From assembly GCA_964247055.1 (NCBI GenBank), contig OZ176051.1, positions 4,278,001 to 4,342,000 of the forward strand: DNA of 64,000 bases, read 5' to 3'. The stretch's first letter is position 1, and every line of letters starts with the position of its first letter. Positions 40,360 through 53,829 of the stretch are shown here, piece by piece. Origin of the DNA: Paragordius varius (Eukaryota; Nematomorpha). The notes under the pieces were generated by a model, which was given only the letters and a program-made list of their open reading frames with translations, was not told the DNA's origin and ran no database searches. The position numbers and the translations under genes were made by a program.

Positions 40360-40386
<27 letters not shown>
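40360..40386. repeat. (TA)n microsatellite, intergenic
   Basis: TA run between the convergent 3' ends of DPH7 (40268) and the LRR gene (40632). The 363-bp gap holds nothing else recognisable. Confidence 0.9.
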
Positions 40387-40390
<4 letters not shown>

Positions 40391-40631
40391 CAGGTGTAAA
40401 ATGTTATAAAATTTAAAAGTGGGATAAAAAAATTAATAACACATATAACTTTGAAAATTTTATATTTAAAAATAGTAGTGACCCGGTTGGCATATAAATT
40501 AGTATTCTTATTACATGTATATCTCATATTGATCATTAATTGTGTGCATTTCTTGGGTTATTTGCATTTTATGTATGTGTTGTGCAGCATCTTTTTTTGA
40601 GCATAAAAGAATAAAAAGTTGAATATTGTGT

Positions 40632-43600
40632 TCAAGCAACTGTACCCATTGGAAATCCATTGTTTGCAATACTTTGTTTATCTTCTGGTACATTAACATG
40701 CCCATTTTTTAGGGGGACAGGTATGGCAGTTAAAAAATTACCAAATTTACCATATTTTCCACCATTTCCATTGCTTGCATTTTCACCAGGGAGCGTTAAA
40801 GGATTAACGAAATTATCATTGGGATAATGGTGTGGAAACTGTGGGGATGTACTACCCTTAAACCCTGATGATGGTGTTAACAAGAATTTGGCCAGGAATA
40901 CGGCTAATATAGTTCCAATTGTTAAAATTGACAGTGTGAGTGATAGGGTGACTAGTTTTTGCATAGATCGTAAAGCTTTTACGGTACCGAGAGAATTCAT
41001 AACAGCGATATCAGATGATGATTTAAGCATATCTACCCTGGGTTCCCTGCCTCGAGACGCGTCATTGCCATTGATCGCATTGGATTCTGGGTTAAATTCA
41101 TTGTTCTCCTTGTTCGCATCGAATAGATCGTTTGTGCCCTTCACGTGGTAAGCTGAATTGACTGTAGTATGGGAATAAATTTTACATTTGTTAAATAATG
41201 CGATCGTTAGTTTTGACACATAAAAACAACACATTGTTCAAACTAATTTTATAAAATTATATATAAAAACGCTTATTTATAAATTTTTTACCGACTGAAC
41301 CATTTTGTGAACAAACGAAAGCGTTTAGCGGTGGATATAAGATGGGGACGCCTGCTAGATTAGGAGGTGAGGCGCATTTGGCTTGTTCCATATCTTTTTC
41401 TTGGACGTATTTATCAGCATGACTCATTTGATCCACCCAAAATTTATACCATTCCCGGAATCGTCTCATTTTGCAATCACAATGCCACGGATTATCTATG
41501 CCACATAAAATAATTATTTTTTAAATACGATCTAAAAAGATTGAATTAAATTTAGCATATTATTGAACACACCTATATTCAAAAACAGTAGTGTTTATTT
41601 AGCCGATTCTATAATGGATATATGTTACAGTAAAAATTGAAATTATACGGACAAAACGTTAAAATATAAAGACAAATATTTATCAAAAGTCAACCATAAT
41701 TTTTTAAATCTTAATGTATCCTATAAAAATCATTTACAATTGTGAAATATATAATAATTGTCAATATACATCCTTATTATATAATTTGCAATTTATTGCA
41801 ATGAGTTATATTTTAAAAAATTAAGGTGTAAAAATGTATGGTTGTCTTTTAGAAAAGAATATTCTTTATATTTTCCAATAAATTCGAATTAGTTGATGCA
41901 AGGAACTTAGTTTGCTTCAAACATATTAAAAACAATTATATGTTTCTTGTCCATATATCTCAGTGGGAATGCGAACGCCGAATTATATTTCAAATATATG
42001 GTCAATACTTTTTCTACATATATATAGTACTGAAACAAAAGCTTAGTCTCCGCACACAATTTATTATAATTGTTACAAGTGGAATATAGATTAAATAAAA
42101 TTTTATTTTCAGTAAATTTTTTGCATGGTCTTTACAAATTAAGTTAGCAATACTTTTATCAAAACGTAATAGATGAGTCTTGTACAAATTGGAAAGAACG
42201 GCTTGATGAATTCAAAACCGGTAAAATACATTAAAAACCGCTATAAAAACTGTCCATATTAAAATTAATGTTAAAATTTTCTAAGCATTTTTTTGCCACA
42301 AAGTATAGAATCAAACCCATTTTGTTTAGGTTCTAATTTTTTAAATAATATTTAAATATTATTCACCTGAAAAATCTGTATATGTATATAACAAACACAT
42401 ACATCCATATTTTAAGAAGTTGCTGATATAATATAATGAATAGCGTTTAATTTTTCTATTCTCACATTTTGAATGATTCTTTTCCACTTAATTCAACTAT
42501 ATACCAAAGTGTACCAACTGAGCATTTAAATTTGAAACACTAGGGGAGAGTGATATTTATATGTTGGTCCTTTTCGATTCTTTATTTGCTTATATGGCGT
42601 TTAAGCTCAATTTCGGATTTTTAAAGCCCATATCATTCCTTTTTTAAATAATTCTAGTCCCACAAAGGGAACATATAGTCGCGTAAAACTGACCCACTAT
42701 GTTATAAATCAAACTTTATTTGACCACCCTTAAAATTGTGGGAACATATTTTTCAAAGATATACTATGCCAAATATATATTACCGAAATTCCTTATAAAA
42801 TTAATGAATTATTAAACAATAGTTTGTGCCTGTTATTAATTTTAAAATTACTAAAAAATGGTCTATAAGGAATTTACATTCTTAAAGGTTCCCTAGTAAT
42901 GCAAACATATAAAATTGATTTATATTTAATATAATCTATATATTTATAAAAATGGAAAATGCTGGCTTTGTGATCTGGTACCGGAAAACCGGTAGACCCA
43001 TTCAAATCCAAACTTCGAAAAAATATAATCATTAATGAATGCTCCGACAATAGCTTCGCCCTTTTTTGAGGCCCCTAGTTCGGGCACACCCCGTGTGAAA
43101 AACGGGTATTTTTTAAAAAAAGGAGTCCACAAAAATCGTGTCTTTGAGACAATTTTCTGGAGAACGTGTTGGACCATTCAATTTCAAATATGATTTTGTT
43201 TATTTATTTTCGATTGCGCCGAACATAGTCGTCTCGCTTTTATAATTTAGGCCCTCTTTTTACCCGCTCCCCCCGTAAAATGCCATTTTTTTCAAAAAAC
43301 AAAGTACACAAAAATAATTTTTTAAATCTATTTTTCGCCCTAGGTATGAGACCGTAAAAATTCAATATGGATTCCACGTATTCCCTGTTGAAAGGCAAAA
43401 ATTTTAGTCAAGTGTTTCTTTGATGATAGCTGCTGGGTAAGAAGCTACCCTCTAAAAACTGATTCCTCATGTAACTTTGTGATCTGTTTCCGGAAAACCG
43501 GTGAACCTAATCAAATCCAAATATCGAAAAAATATAATTATTAATAAATGTCCCGACAATAGCTTCGCCTTTTTTTGGAATTAGGTCCCCAGTTCGGGCC

Positions 43601-46425
43601 TACCCCGTGTGAAAAATGGGTTAAGTCAATTTTTTGGAGAACGTGTTGGACCATTCAATTTCAAATATGATTTTTGTTTTATTTTTGATCGCGCCGAACA
43701 TAGTCGACTCACTTTTTTGATTTAGGCCCTCTTTTTACCCGCTACCCCCCTAAAATGCCATTTTTTTCAAAAAAAACAAGGTCCAAAAATAATTTTTTGA
43801 TTGTATTTTTTTGCCCAAGGAAACAATATATTAGTATGAATGCACCGTTTTATAATTCCCATAAAATCATATTTTAATAATGTTTCGAAATAATCCACAT
43901 ATGTGGATCATTTTATTGTCCCTTATTTCAAATAGCCCCCCTTCCCCAGAAGTCCGAAGGACTTCCTCGTGCTGCTTAGCAGCACGAGATTTACGCTAGT
44001 TTATTATATATATATATATATATATATATGTCTGAAATAAAGCTGGTCTGCATAAAACTAGTTATTACAATAAATATACTTAATATGGCATTCAATTTTT
44101 AACAGCTATATTAATTATAAATCGTATGCATATTTTATGGAAACCCTCTATAAATAAAATAAATCAAAACAAAAGGATTGAGTAAAAAATACTTGTCAAT
44201 TATTTTATCTAACACAAAATCAATCTATTCTGTGGCCAGTCTCGTATATAAAATATAAATTAAAATCAATAATTACTTGACATTCCGATAAATTTTAGCG
44301 TATCTTCCGATCCTTGTAGCGCATTTATATCAAAACCGGTTAAATTGTTGTGGCTTATGTTGAAGTATTGAAGATTTTGAAACTCTGATAAGGTTTGATA
44401 CGATATGTTATTTAGGTAATTATGTGATAAATCTAAAAATATTAATTTGTTGCCCAATGATTTAAAAGATGACGGATAAACTGTTTTCAAATTATTGTTG
44501 GATAAATCCAGTTTGGTAAGTTTTACATTTTGATCGAATGCAAGCTCCGGTATTTCACCAATAAAATTTTTGGATAAATCTAGTAATTCCAAGTTTTTGA
44601 AGGTTTGGAAAAAGTTTTCTGGGATTTGCGTTAATAAATTTGCTTTTAAATCAATATGTTTAAGCCATATACTATCGCCCAAAACATTAGCTTTAATGTG
44701 TTTTATTATGTTATAACTAGCAAACAAATGTTCCAAAGAATTTAATCCACTAAAACTGTTTTCACGTATCTCAATTATAGTGTTGGACGAGATGTCCAAA
44801 TGTGTCAGTTTCGGGAGATTTGAAATGCTTGAAGAAATATCCGATATTTGATTCCCTTGGTTAAAAAAATATTAGTATTTTATATAAAGGTTTTAATTGA
44901 ATTATCTCAATAGCATAATAGGGTTGGGTTTTTGACCGGTCAAACAATAACAACCGATGTGACCGCTTCTGACAATCATTAACTGTCATATTCAGCCATG
45001 AATATCAATGTAAACTTAATAAAAAACGCAATCAACCCATAGAATAAGTTTTCATGGTTAATAATAAATATTCATAAATTTTATACAATTATTTTATAAT
45101 TAACCACGTAGTTCAAAGATTTCTTGATTGGGTTAATTTAAGGGTGTTAACATTTATGGTCGTAAATGCTTTTAAAACGGTCAAATTCCTAAAGTATCAT
45201 CTAGTATGTAAAGAGTTATTTTTGAGAAATGGAAAACTTTTAGTTCTGTTAATTTAGAGTAAGATAATATTTGTGAGGTTTACTAAAACCAACAGATTTC
45301 TATTTTGAAGTGTATAATTAACGAAAAAATAGTAAATCATCGAACCTAAATCACAGTTTCATAAATTATAAATGTTCTTGGTGATTTGCAATAAAGATAT
45401 TAAGTATAAAGAGCATATTAAATATTTATATATTTCAATGTGGCAATCAATTGTTTGGTCAATAATAACTAATTATATGTAAGATTATAATCATTACATA
45501 TTTTTTGAAGAACGTATAAAAAGAGTATTTTACCCTTTAAACTTAACACCTTTAGTGTGTTTGACGAGGCGTCCAAAGAATCGGGTTCGATTGAATCAAT
45601 CCCTGAATTATTTAGGTAAAGCTCTCTTAAATATCGCAGGTTTGAGAAATGAGTTTTCTGCAATTTTTTCAATGATTTCAGAGACATGAAAATTTTTTCA
45701 ATGTTTGGTGTTTGAGAGAAGGTTAGTGGTGGTATATCTTTCAGAAAATTTGTAACGAGCGAAAAATCCCTTAAATTACTTAAGCCATTCAAGGAATCAT
45801 TGTTCATTTTGTTCAAGGTAAAACTCATAATTTTGAGCACTTCAAGCTTGGAAAGGCGATCAAATGCGTTTGGTGGGATAGAACGAATATTGGCGGAACT
45901 AATGAATAATTCTTTTAAGTTTTTGAGCGGTTTAAGGGCTTGCACCGGGATTTGATCGAGCGTTTTATACTTAAAACTGACCCAAAAAAATTCGAGAATG
46001 GTCAATTTCTCCAAACTATCCTCTATGCCATGGAAAGCATTCTCTGAAAAATTTTTGATTCTATTTAAGCGAAACTGTAACTCCTTCACGTTCAGTCCAT
46101 TGAATGTGTCATTCTCAACCGTTGGGATAAAATTTAATTGAAGCACCAGGGAGTTTATGGGCAAATCTTCATTGCTATTCTTATAAACCGATAAAGCTTG
46201 GCGTAAGTTATCACCCTTTTTGTTTGAACATGTAACTTCCATCCCATTCTCATGAGTTGATTTACACGTACAAAACTTTTGAGATCCGATACCAATGGTA
46301 TCAATACTTATGGGATTAGTTCCGTCTGGGCATTGGGGTTCGTGGTGACCCGTGGTTTGTGTGAAAAAAAATGTCAAAATACAATGTAGCAATAATAAAA
46401 GGGTAAAATACATTTTTGAAATCAT
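40632..46425 (-). CDS. Leucine-rich-repeat single-pass membrane protein
   Basis: Exons (minus order): 45534-46425, 44277-44855, 41292-41495, 40632-41161; phases agree, 734 aa. A hydrophobic signal peptide (MISKMYFTLLLLLHCILTFF) leads a Cys-containing LRR N-cap (CPDGTNP.., CTCKSTHENGMEVTCSNKKG). Roughly 15 LRRs of about 24 residues follow across exons 1-2 (LTKLDLSNNNLKTV, LIFLDLSHNYLNNI), and exon 3 is a canonical LRRCT cap (NPWHCDCKMRRFREW, CASPPNLAGVP, FVC). The TM helix (LVTLSLTLSILTIGTILAVF) and a Pro/Asn/Gly-rich tail are in exon 4. It is an extracellular LRR receptor or adhesion protein; no specific orthologue was recognised. Exon 2 reads to a stop at 44266 if unspliced. Introns are 678, 2781 and 130 nt. 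Confidence 0.85.
42935..43999 (+). mobile_element. Non-autonomous Helitron, dimeric, in LRR-gene intron 2
   Basis: 5' end TCTATATATTTATAAAAATG after an A; 3' hairpin CTCGTGCTGC/GCAGCACGAG, then ATTTACGCTAG before a T. These are Helitron hallmarks (5' TC, hairpin about 10 bp before CTAG, A|T insertion). Two internal units of about 500 bp start with GGCTTTGTGATCTGG-like sequence at 42964 and about 43475. No Rep-helicase is encoded. Confidence 0.85.
44004..44029. repeat. (TA)n run beside the Helitron 3' end
   Basis: TA dinucleotide run directly downstream of the CTAG terminus. Confidence 0.9.
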
Positions 46426-47637
46426 ATTTATGGCTGGCTATATATATTAAGATGTTGATGAAAAAATCAATGTAGGATATTTTGTAAACTATCTATTGAT
46501 CAATGTCAAAAGTCAATTACTAATTTTCAAGAACAAACAAATATAAGTATAGAAATTAATGGAAAAAAAGATGCTGAAAGTTAATTACAACGTGTAAATT
46601 TGGCCATAACGCATAAATAAAAATTAAAGAATTAATTGATTGGTGAGGAGCATTCGTTTTAGCGCATAAATAAATTAAAAGAAAATTCAATTTTATTTTC
46701 GAAGGTAGATGTTATGTTATAAAAAAAATTATTGTCGACGCGACCTTAGTTTAGTGAAAAAAAGTATAATGGACGACGACAGTTTAAACCGTATATAAGC
46801 AATTTGTGAAATGTTAATGATAATAATAATACATAACTATTGTGTGCTCTTTCTTATAAATAAAAAATAAATAAAATATATAAAACGTATTTTGTGCAGT
46901 TTTGCATGATATATATAATTGTTTTTTTACGCGCTACGCTAAAATATCATGATATAATCGTTTTTTTGCAAGATAAAACTCTTTTTTTGTGTGAAAAAAC
47001 CTAAGGTGAGTGTGGCAATAATGATATTAAAATTTTTATTTGTCATTTATTATAAATGAAGAAACTTTAAAAAAAGTTTTTACATTAAAGGTCGTTTGAT
47101 GATCGAACCATAGTGTTCAATAAAAAAATATTTTTTGAGCAATAGATTTATTTAATAAGGCTAGTTCCAAATTTATATTATATAAAAATTGATTAATTTA
47201 AAAAAATAAAAATATGTATATAATTGTTTTTATTTAAAAAAATTATATTATTAGCTCAATAAAAAAAATTCACAACCTTATGTCAAAAAATTGTTAGGGA
47301 AATGGCAGGAAAAGTAGGTGTATTATTATAATATCGTTTATAAAGCATGGTGAATATATAAAAAATAAAACTATTCTTATTCACAGTGTTTAAGCGTAAG
47401 GAAAAATATAGGATGCAAAATACTATATAATATGAAATATGTAATGATAACGGTTAGTTATAACGTAAATACATTTTTTTCAGTTTTTATATGATTCCAT
47501 TCATTTTTTACCTATTTGAAAAAAAAATAAGGTGTTAAATAAGCTTAATCATTCCTTTTAACTTTATATGAAAAATAAATACATATTAAATAAATATATA
47601 TCTTTGAGGCTTTTTCCCCATAATTTTATCAAAGAGA

Positions 47638-47675
<38 letters not shown>

Positions 47676-49530
47676 CGATAGTTTGATAAAAATTGCTATT
47701 ATAAATTTTCCGGTTTGACATACTTATTTTCATAATTTTCAAGGTTAAACAGTTTTTCCACCTTCTTAATTAAAAAATGTAACTTAAAATAATTGTGAAA
47801 TTAATTTTTTTACGTGAAAAATAAAAATGTAAATTTTTAAAATGGTATGCCCCTAAGAAACCTTGCTTAATATTATCATTTATCTAATAAAAATTGAAAT
47901 ATGGAAGTTCATTAACAATTTCGGTAAAAATAAATATTTATAAAGCTAAAATTTATATAAACATATAAAACGACTTATACTTTTTAAGAGCAAACTTGAA
48001 ATTTAACACTGTAAAATAAATTTAAATATTTCTCAATTTTTTTAATAAAAATAATTATTTAATGTTGACAGATAAACATATGTCTGAAAATAGATTGGGG
48101 GGTGCCTTTATAATTTTAAACAATAGTTAATTATTATCATTTATTGAAAAGTTTTAAAAAGTATTACGGGTATCTTAAATGCCGATGATTAGTAACGGAA
48201 GATTTACAGATTACCCCCAAAAATCAATTATATAACGGGTTCCTGAATTTTAATAAAATAACAGTATAAAATTTATTTCATTAAAGATGTTTAAAGAATG
48301 ATATCATAAACAGTTGTGGATTTGCCACAAATTATATGGTGTAACATACGTTACGAAAGAATATATATAAATTATAAAATTTAAAAAGATTTAGTCTAAA
48401 AACGATACAAATGCAAAATCATAAGAATAACAGTGTGATCTATCTTCCGCTAATGAAAGCCAAATTAAAAATTTGCCAGATGACACAATTTTTTTGTCAT
48501 AATAGGCTAACTTTATAAAAATGTTACATACATATTTTTAGCTAATTAAGAATATATATTTATTACATAGGCATAATGTAAAAAGAATGGATTGACATTG
48601 AACTTGAATTCACATATTAATATGGGAAAATGAAACAAATCATGGTTTGCATTATGTATTTATAGTTATCGAATTCATAAATTTTTTTACATTTACCAAA
48701 TTTACATAATTTATAATTTGTTCGACTTTAAGATAAACATAGTTTACTTATTTATATAAATATTATACTTTCTAAAATAATTATATTATTAAAATATTTT
48801 TGGTAAATAGAAAAATAATAATTGAGGGATATACGATCCAAAAATCTGAATATTTTTACACACTTTAGATTCCGATACATTGAAATAGTTTTATTTTTAA
48901 GGCATAATATGTTACCAAAGTAGGTATTTAGGTAATTTTTAAATTAATAATAATTGAACAAATATATATAACATATACGCGCATTTAGCAAAGCGAAAAA
49001 GATTTGAGGAAATTTTTATACATATACCTTAATCAGATATAAGCTTTTTTTACAATTTATTTGTATTTGGAGGAATGAATTATCAGCGATAAAAAATATT
49101 TTAATCAATTTTACAATCTTTTATAAAGAGTGCTAGATTGCTAGTATAATCCAATGGATTAAATGTTTCCTTTCGTACAACCTGTGTGTTAAAATAAAAT
49201 TTTATGATTAATATTCAAATCCAAAAAGTGTCTCAAAAATACAGTAAAATTAAATTATACATACAAAATGTAGAAACATAAAGACAACTAATTTTTTTAC
49301 AAAAGACAACCAACCATACTTTTTAAAACTTAATTTTTACCAAAAAATTATTAAATATAATTGATTGTATTACCAATTTACATTTCTATTTTATACTTTG
49401 CAATGAAAACGAAAAGTAAATTCAAGTTTAGGAATACTCACAACGGTTTTTTGAAAAAAATATTTCGATATCTTTTTTACGTTTTTTTTCTGTATAATTT
49501 CAATTTTTACTGCATATATATATTTATATA
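46426..49530. other. Intergenic, about 3.1 kb
   Basis: Upstream of the LRR gene. AT-rich, no gene or RNA recognised. A (TA)n run lies at 47642-47671. Confidence 0.6.
47642..47671. repeat. (TA)n microsatellite
   Basis: TA run of 30 bp in intergenic DNA. Confidence 0.9.
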
Positions 49531-52500
49531 TTATACTTTTTCAAACGCTGTTTCCGTTTCACGATAAATTTTTTGATAAGCCGAATCATTCAATAACTCA
49601 TACGGTTTTATAACGTCAGGATTTAGCTGTGGAAATGGTAAATATAATTCTTCCACCGCGACTTGTTTAAGGAGTAACGTATCGCTTGGTGAAGGAAAAA
49701 TGACATAAAACATGCACACACCCTTTTTTAGCTGTTCATTTTTGGTTAGGGTTGGTACGGTTTTTACACAGTTTGGGTTATAACTGGTCAGTAATACGAA
49801 TCCCTGTCAGTAAAAAAGCGATATAAATAGTTCTAATGAAAGAGCTATTAAATGATTTATATTTTCATATCCAGATATTAATTTATCAAATTACGATCCC
49901 ACTGTATTTAATATCTTAATAAGACTTATAACAATAATATCAGATTCATTAAAAATGGAGTTATATTTTTATATTTTTATTAAAATCAACTTTTGACTAA
50001 AAATGAATGGTTAGTGTTGCAGCGTAAGAAAAAATCAAAAAAACATTTTCAGTTTAGTAGTTGAATAAAATTTTAATTTATGCAAGAATTTAATAAAATT
50101 GCAAATATTTAAACCAAAATTGGATTTATAGTTATTATTGTGTTTAGAGTAGTATTTATAAAAAAGTAAGGCATAAAAATCCAAAATAAGATTTTGGGAA
50201 AAATATTATTTAATTCATAAATTGTTATAAGGGATTTGGTCGGTAATCAGAATACCATTTCTTATATATATAAAACTTTAAGTTTCGTACATTAGCATTT
50301 TGAAAAATTAACCAAATGGTCAGAGACGTAGCTAGGGCGTAAGAAAGGGGGCTTATGCACCGGGCGCCATAGTTAAAGGGGAACAATTTTTGATTTTTTT
50401 CAAAAAAATTGGCATTTAAAAGTTATTATTTTAAATATAAAACATAAAAAAATCCCCCATTTATGAGTGGTCATTAAATGTTCGAATTTGATTTTTTTAA
50501 AATGCAAGGGGCTGCATGGAGGGGAGGGGGCCATATGTGCAAGCTACGCCTCTGCAAATGATTAATATTTTAGTATGAAATTATTACTTTAATAAAAATT
50601 ATAATTAAAGTAAATTTTTTAGATAATTAAACCGATTTTGCCAAATATATTCCCCGAACAGATGTTTTTTGCATACAAATAATATGGATTTATATTCAAA
50701 GAGCATACCGTTCAATTTCAAAACATAAAGTTTCTTTTTAAATGAATGGTATTTTTGTTGACGGTTATAGATGCCATGAATGACCGTGACTATATTCGCC
50801 AAAAAATGATCAGTCAATATGTTTTACATCTGTTCATCACGTGATATAATATAAAAATAAAATAATGGAAAAAATATCTGTTAATTTTTTTATTAATTAT
50901 TTGCTTAGTTGTCGATAGGAAAGTCCTTCAAACATTAGACGCAATGATTGGTTAGTTTTGTTTATTAAATACTTAATAATCCAATCATAATTTTTTAAAT
51001 TAAAAAATAATATAATAATCTATCTACATGTTTCTTCAAAAATTGGCAAAGTGCAACAAATCTTTTCCGATTTTCTTCCAACAAATCCCATTCTAACTTC
51101 CAATTATGTGTTGGTCTAAGAATAAGTGGCTATATAAAAATAATTATAATTTTAAAAATTTATTTTCCAAATCTATACAATTTCCCATATGGGAGTCTTT
51201 TAATTGGTTAATCGAAAAAATATTTAAGTTTATATAAGCAAGTGTGAGATTTTTGTCGTATGAAAAACAATTTTAACAATAATCTCAACTGGTAATCGCT
51301 GGAAACAAAAAATATATACAAAAATTAAATCCATAGTGCGCAACTAAAATACAAAAATAGTATAAAATATCCACGATATTAAGTTTTTAAAATTTGTACT
51401 TTTCCAATTAATATTGATTCGCATACTCCTTCAACGTTAATTAAATTCACTGCGTTCATTGTAACACAATCGTCGACAAAAGCCGTTTTTTTCTGATACA
51501 GATTGTTGAGGCTTATGTTGGATTTTATATTATGCTTGGGATAAATCTTTTTTTGATATGGGACATTGTTAGGGAATTTATGCTGAATATTGATAAAAAG
51601 CGCTATAAGATTACGATATCCCATTATTACTAAAATTTGGCCGTTTATTAAATAAAGTTTTATCATTTATAGTTATTTAATTCCATTTAATTTTTTGTTT
51701 GTTTTTAATGTTTTTTATCTAAAAATATACTGATAGTTAAGTCCCTTAAAAAACACCAGCTCGCATCAAACATATTTCAAAAAAGTCATCACCAAACAGG
51801 AATAATGTTATCTTTCATTGGACAGCATTCATATTGTGTTAAACACTAATTTTTGTCATCTATTTAAATAATTTTTGTACCAATCATTTGCAAAAAAAGG
51901 TTTAAATATATTTTCTTGTACTAAGTTAAATAATACAATTTAATATATTTAGTAAGCTTATCGATTTCAGTCCAAAATTACCAAATATAAAAGTACATGG
52001 GCGCATTTAATATGTGAAAATGGTCCAAAATATATTTCTAATATTTGTTTTACCAAAAACTCGACGTTAAAATTCGGTTCCATATGGATTATATTGGAGT
52101 AATGATTGCATATTATGCATTCACCGCTTGGTAATTTAATTGTTATGCGCTTGTTATTGTTAATACATTGGGTGGAGTATAATAATTTTTTTAGGAAACA
52201 TTTTATTGACAACAAATCTATAAAGTTACTGTTTTGAAAACCGTTGTATAATACAATTCCAATCAAATTTTCCCTTGATTGAAGTTTTAAATCTTCATTG
52301 TTAATCGAGATTTGACCAATAATTATCTAATAATGTATTTATAGTCTTAAATTTAAATTAATTATGCAGAAGTAATATACCAATAACTTACTTTAAATTT
52401 AAATTGGTCTGCCATTATATTTTGTTGTGATATATCGTTTAATTCTTCTCTAGTCCAATTTCCTATAAAACAAAAATTAATGATGGATTTTAGGACAATT

Positions 52501-52867
52501 TTTGTTCTCTAATATAATATAAACCATAATAATACCTTCAAATGTGTTGAACACTGTCCACAGAGTTGATTATATTTCATTAAAATATATTGAATGAGTT
52601 TTTTCTTATCACAGTAAATTTTCTCTGCATCGTCAAAAGTCTCTTTCGCAATTTTCTTGATTATATCATTTAGATTTTCATACAAAGGCTGAATTGGAAT
52701 AAATTCTCTTAAAACGTCTTTATCCAAATAACATAATCCGAACATTAGAATTTTGGGTAAATCTTGAGAATAGATAATCAAGGAAAATATATCACAAAGA
52801 GCCGTCATTATAGTATTATTCATTATTGGCATATCCTTTTCATCCAATTTAATTATCAAACAAATAC
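49531..52867 (-). CDS. Unrecognised multi-exon gene
   Basis: I do not recognise the product. Exon-like blocks with good splice sites (minus order): 52536-52867, 52392-52462, 51982-52326, about 51379-51666, 51028-51129, 50633-50789, 49531-49803 (last, ending ETAFEKV). The blocks read like a soluble protein: ICLIIKLDEKDMPIMN, LPKILMFGLCYLDKDVLREF, GNWTREELNDISQQN, LPSGECIICNHYSNI (a lone CxxC), KTAFVDDCVTMNAVNLINVE, HNWKLEWDLLEENRKRFVAL, FYVIFPSPSDTLLLKQVAVE. A 5' exon must lie beyond 52867, since this block opens at a splice acceptor. Phases of the middle blocks were not all reconciled, so the model is approximate. No TM, signal peptide or catalytic motif is obvious. Confidence 0.5.
50321..50554. 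mobile_element. hAT-type MITE with 8-bp target duplication
   Basis: Ends CAGAGACGTAGCTAGGG and, inverted, CAGAGGCGTAGCTTGCA. The flanks are CAAATGGT (50313-50320) and CAAATGAT (50555-50562). It lies between exon blocks of the unrecognised gene. The G-rich interior differs from its surroundings. Confidence 0.85.
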
Positions 52868-53829
52868 CTATATCATATTAAAAACCAAGGTACTAATGAG
52901 AATATTATCCATCGGTATATACAATCGTCTGCTTAGGCAAAAATTTATGATTTTGGTCAAATAATAAAATTCTTACGACAAACTTTAGGCTTCTTTTTGA
53001 ATAAAGCTAGATTAGCAAATCTCTAACTCAATTTCTTAATTAAACAATTTATAATTTTTAATTAATTTTCCTGTTTTTTATCCAAATTTTACAACAGTGA
53101 TAGGGTTTTCATCCAACATTCTTAAAAAATTCTTAATTTATATTTCTATAATATTTAGTAAATAAAGTTTTTAAAAATAATAGATATATTATTTAATCAC
53201 CACAATAATGATGAGTCAAAACTTTCAATTTAAATTTAAATGTTTTTACAAATTTAAAATAAGAATTATATATTCTTAATGTATAGTTTTTATTTATTGG
53301 GTTAAAAGAAATTAAAATCTATTCTCTCGTTCAAAAGGGGACTGATATAGACGGATTGTGAGGACACTATCATACATTGTCAGATGACAGATAATACAGG
53401 TGAATATCAATAATAAACAGTTTACAATTAATTTTTAAAATCTAACCTGGCATATTAGCATACTTATTTAAAAGTTTGTATATTAATAAGAAAACGCTCA
53501 GAAAACCAAAAAATATTTCTAATTAAATTTTATAAATACACTTATTAAATTCACAAATCCTGGTTCACACAAAAATATTTATTCTCATGATAATGAAGTA
53601 TTTTGTTTAAAATTAAAATACAAATAAATGTTAAAACTTATCCTAAAGTCACTAATAGTTTTCAAATTAGAAAAATATTATGTAATTGCTCCGATTCGTA
53701 TTGTTTTCGAGCACATTTTATACTTTAGATATTAGGCAAATTTTAAAGGCCATTTTTGCTATTTCATAAAACATTATATATTACACTATATATATATTAA
53801 ACTTAGCGCTATGTTGCGACTAGTTAGCC
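52868..53829. other. AT-rich DNA upstream of the unrecognised gene
   Basis: It should contain the first exon(s) of the minus-strand gene at 49531-52867. I could not place them. Confidence 0.4.

Noticed and set aside
40511-40705. 64-codon frame overlapping the LRR gene 3' end
   Set aside because: A shifted frame over the end of LRR exon 4 and its 3' flank. The exon 4 frame continues from the TM helix to its own stop.
40888-41151. 87-codon + strand frame
   Set aside because: Antisense shadow of LRR exon 4.
42944-43177. Open frames repeated at 42944-43177, 62793-63033 and 63324-63560
   Set aside because: They are the same stretch of the non-autonomous Helitron. No Rep or helicase motif.
44266-44799. 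LRR frame and the 40632-41469 frames as independent genes
   Set aside because: Splice sites, phase and the LRRCT cap join them into one receptor gene.
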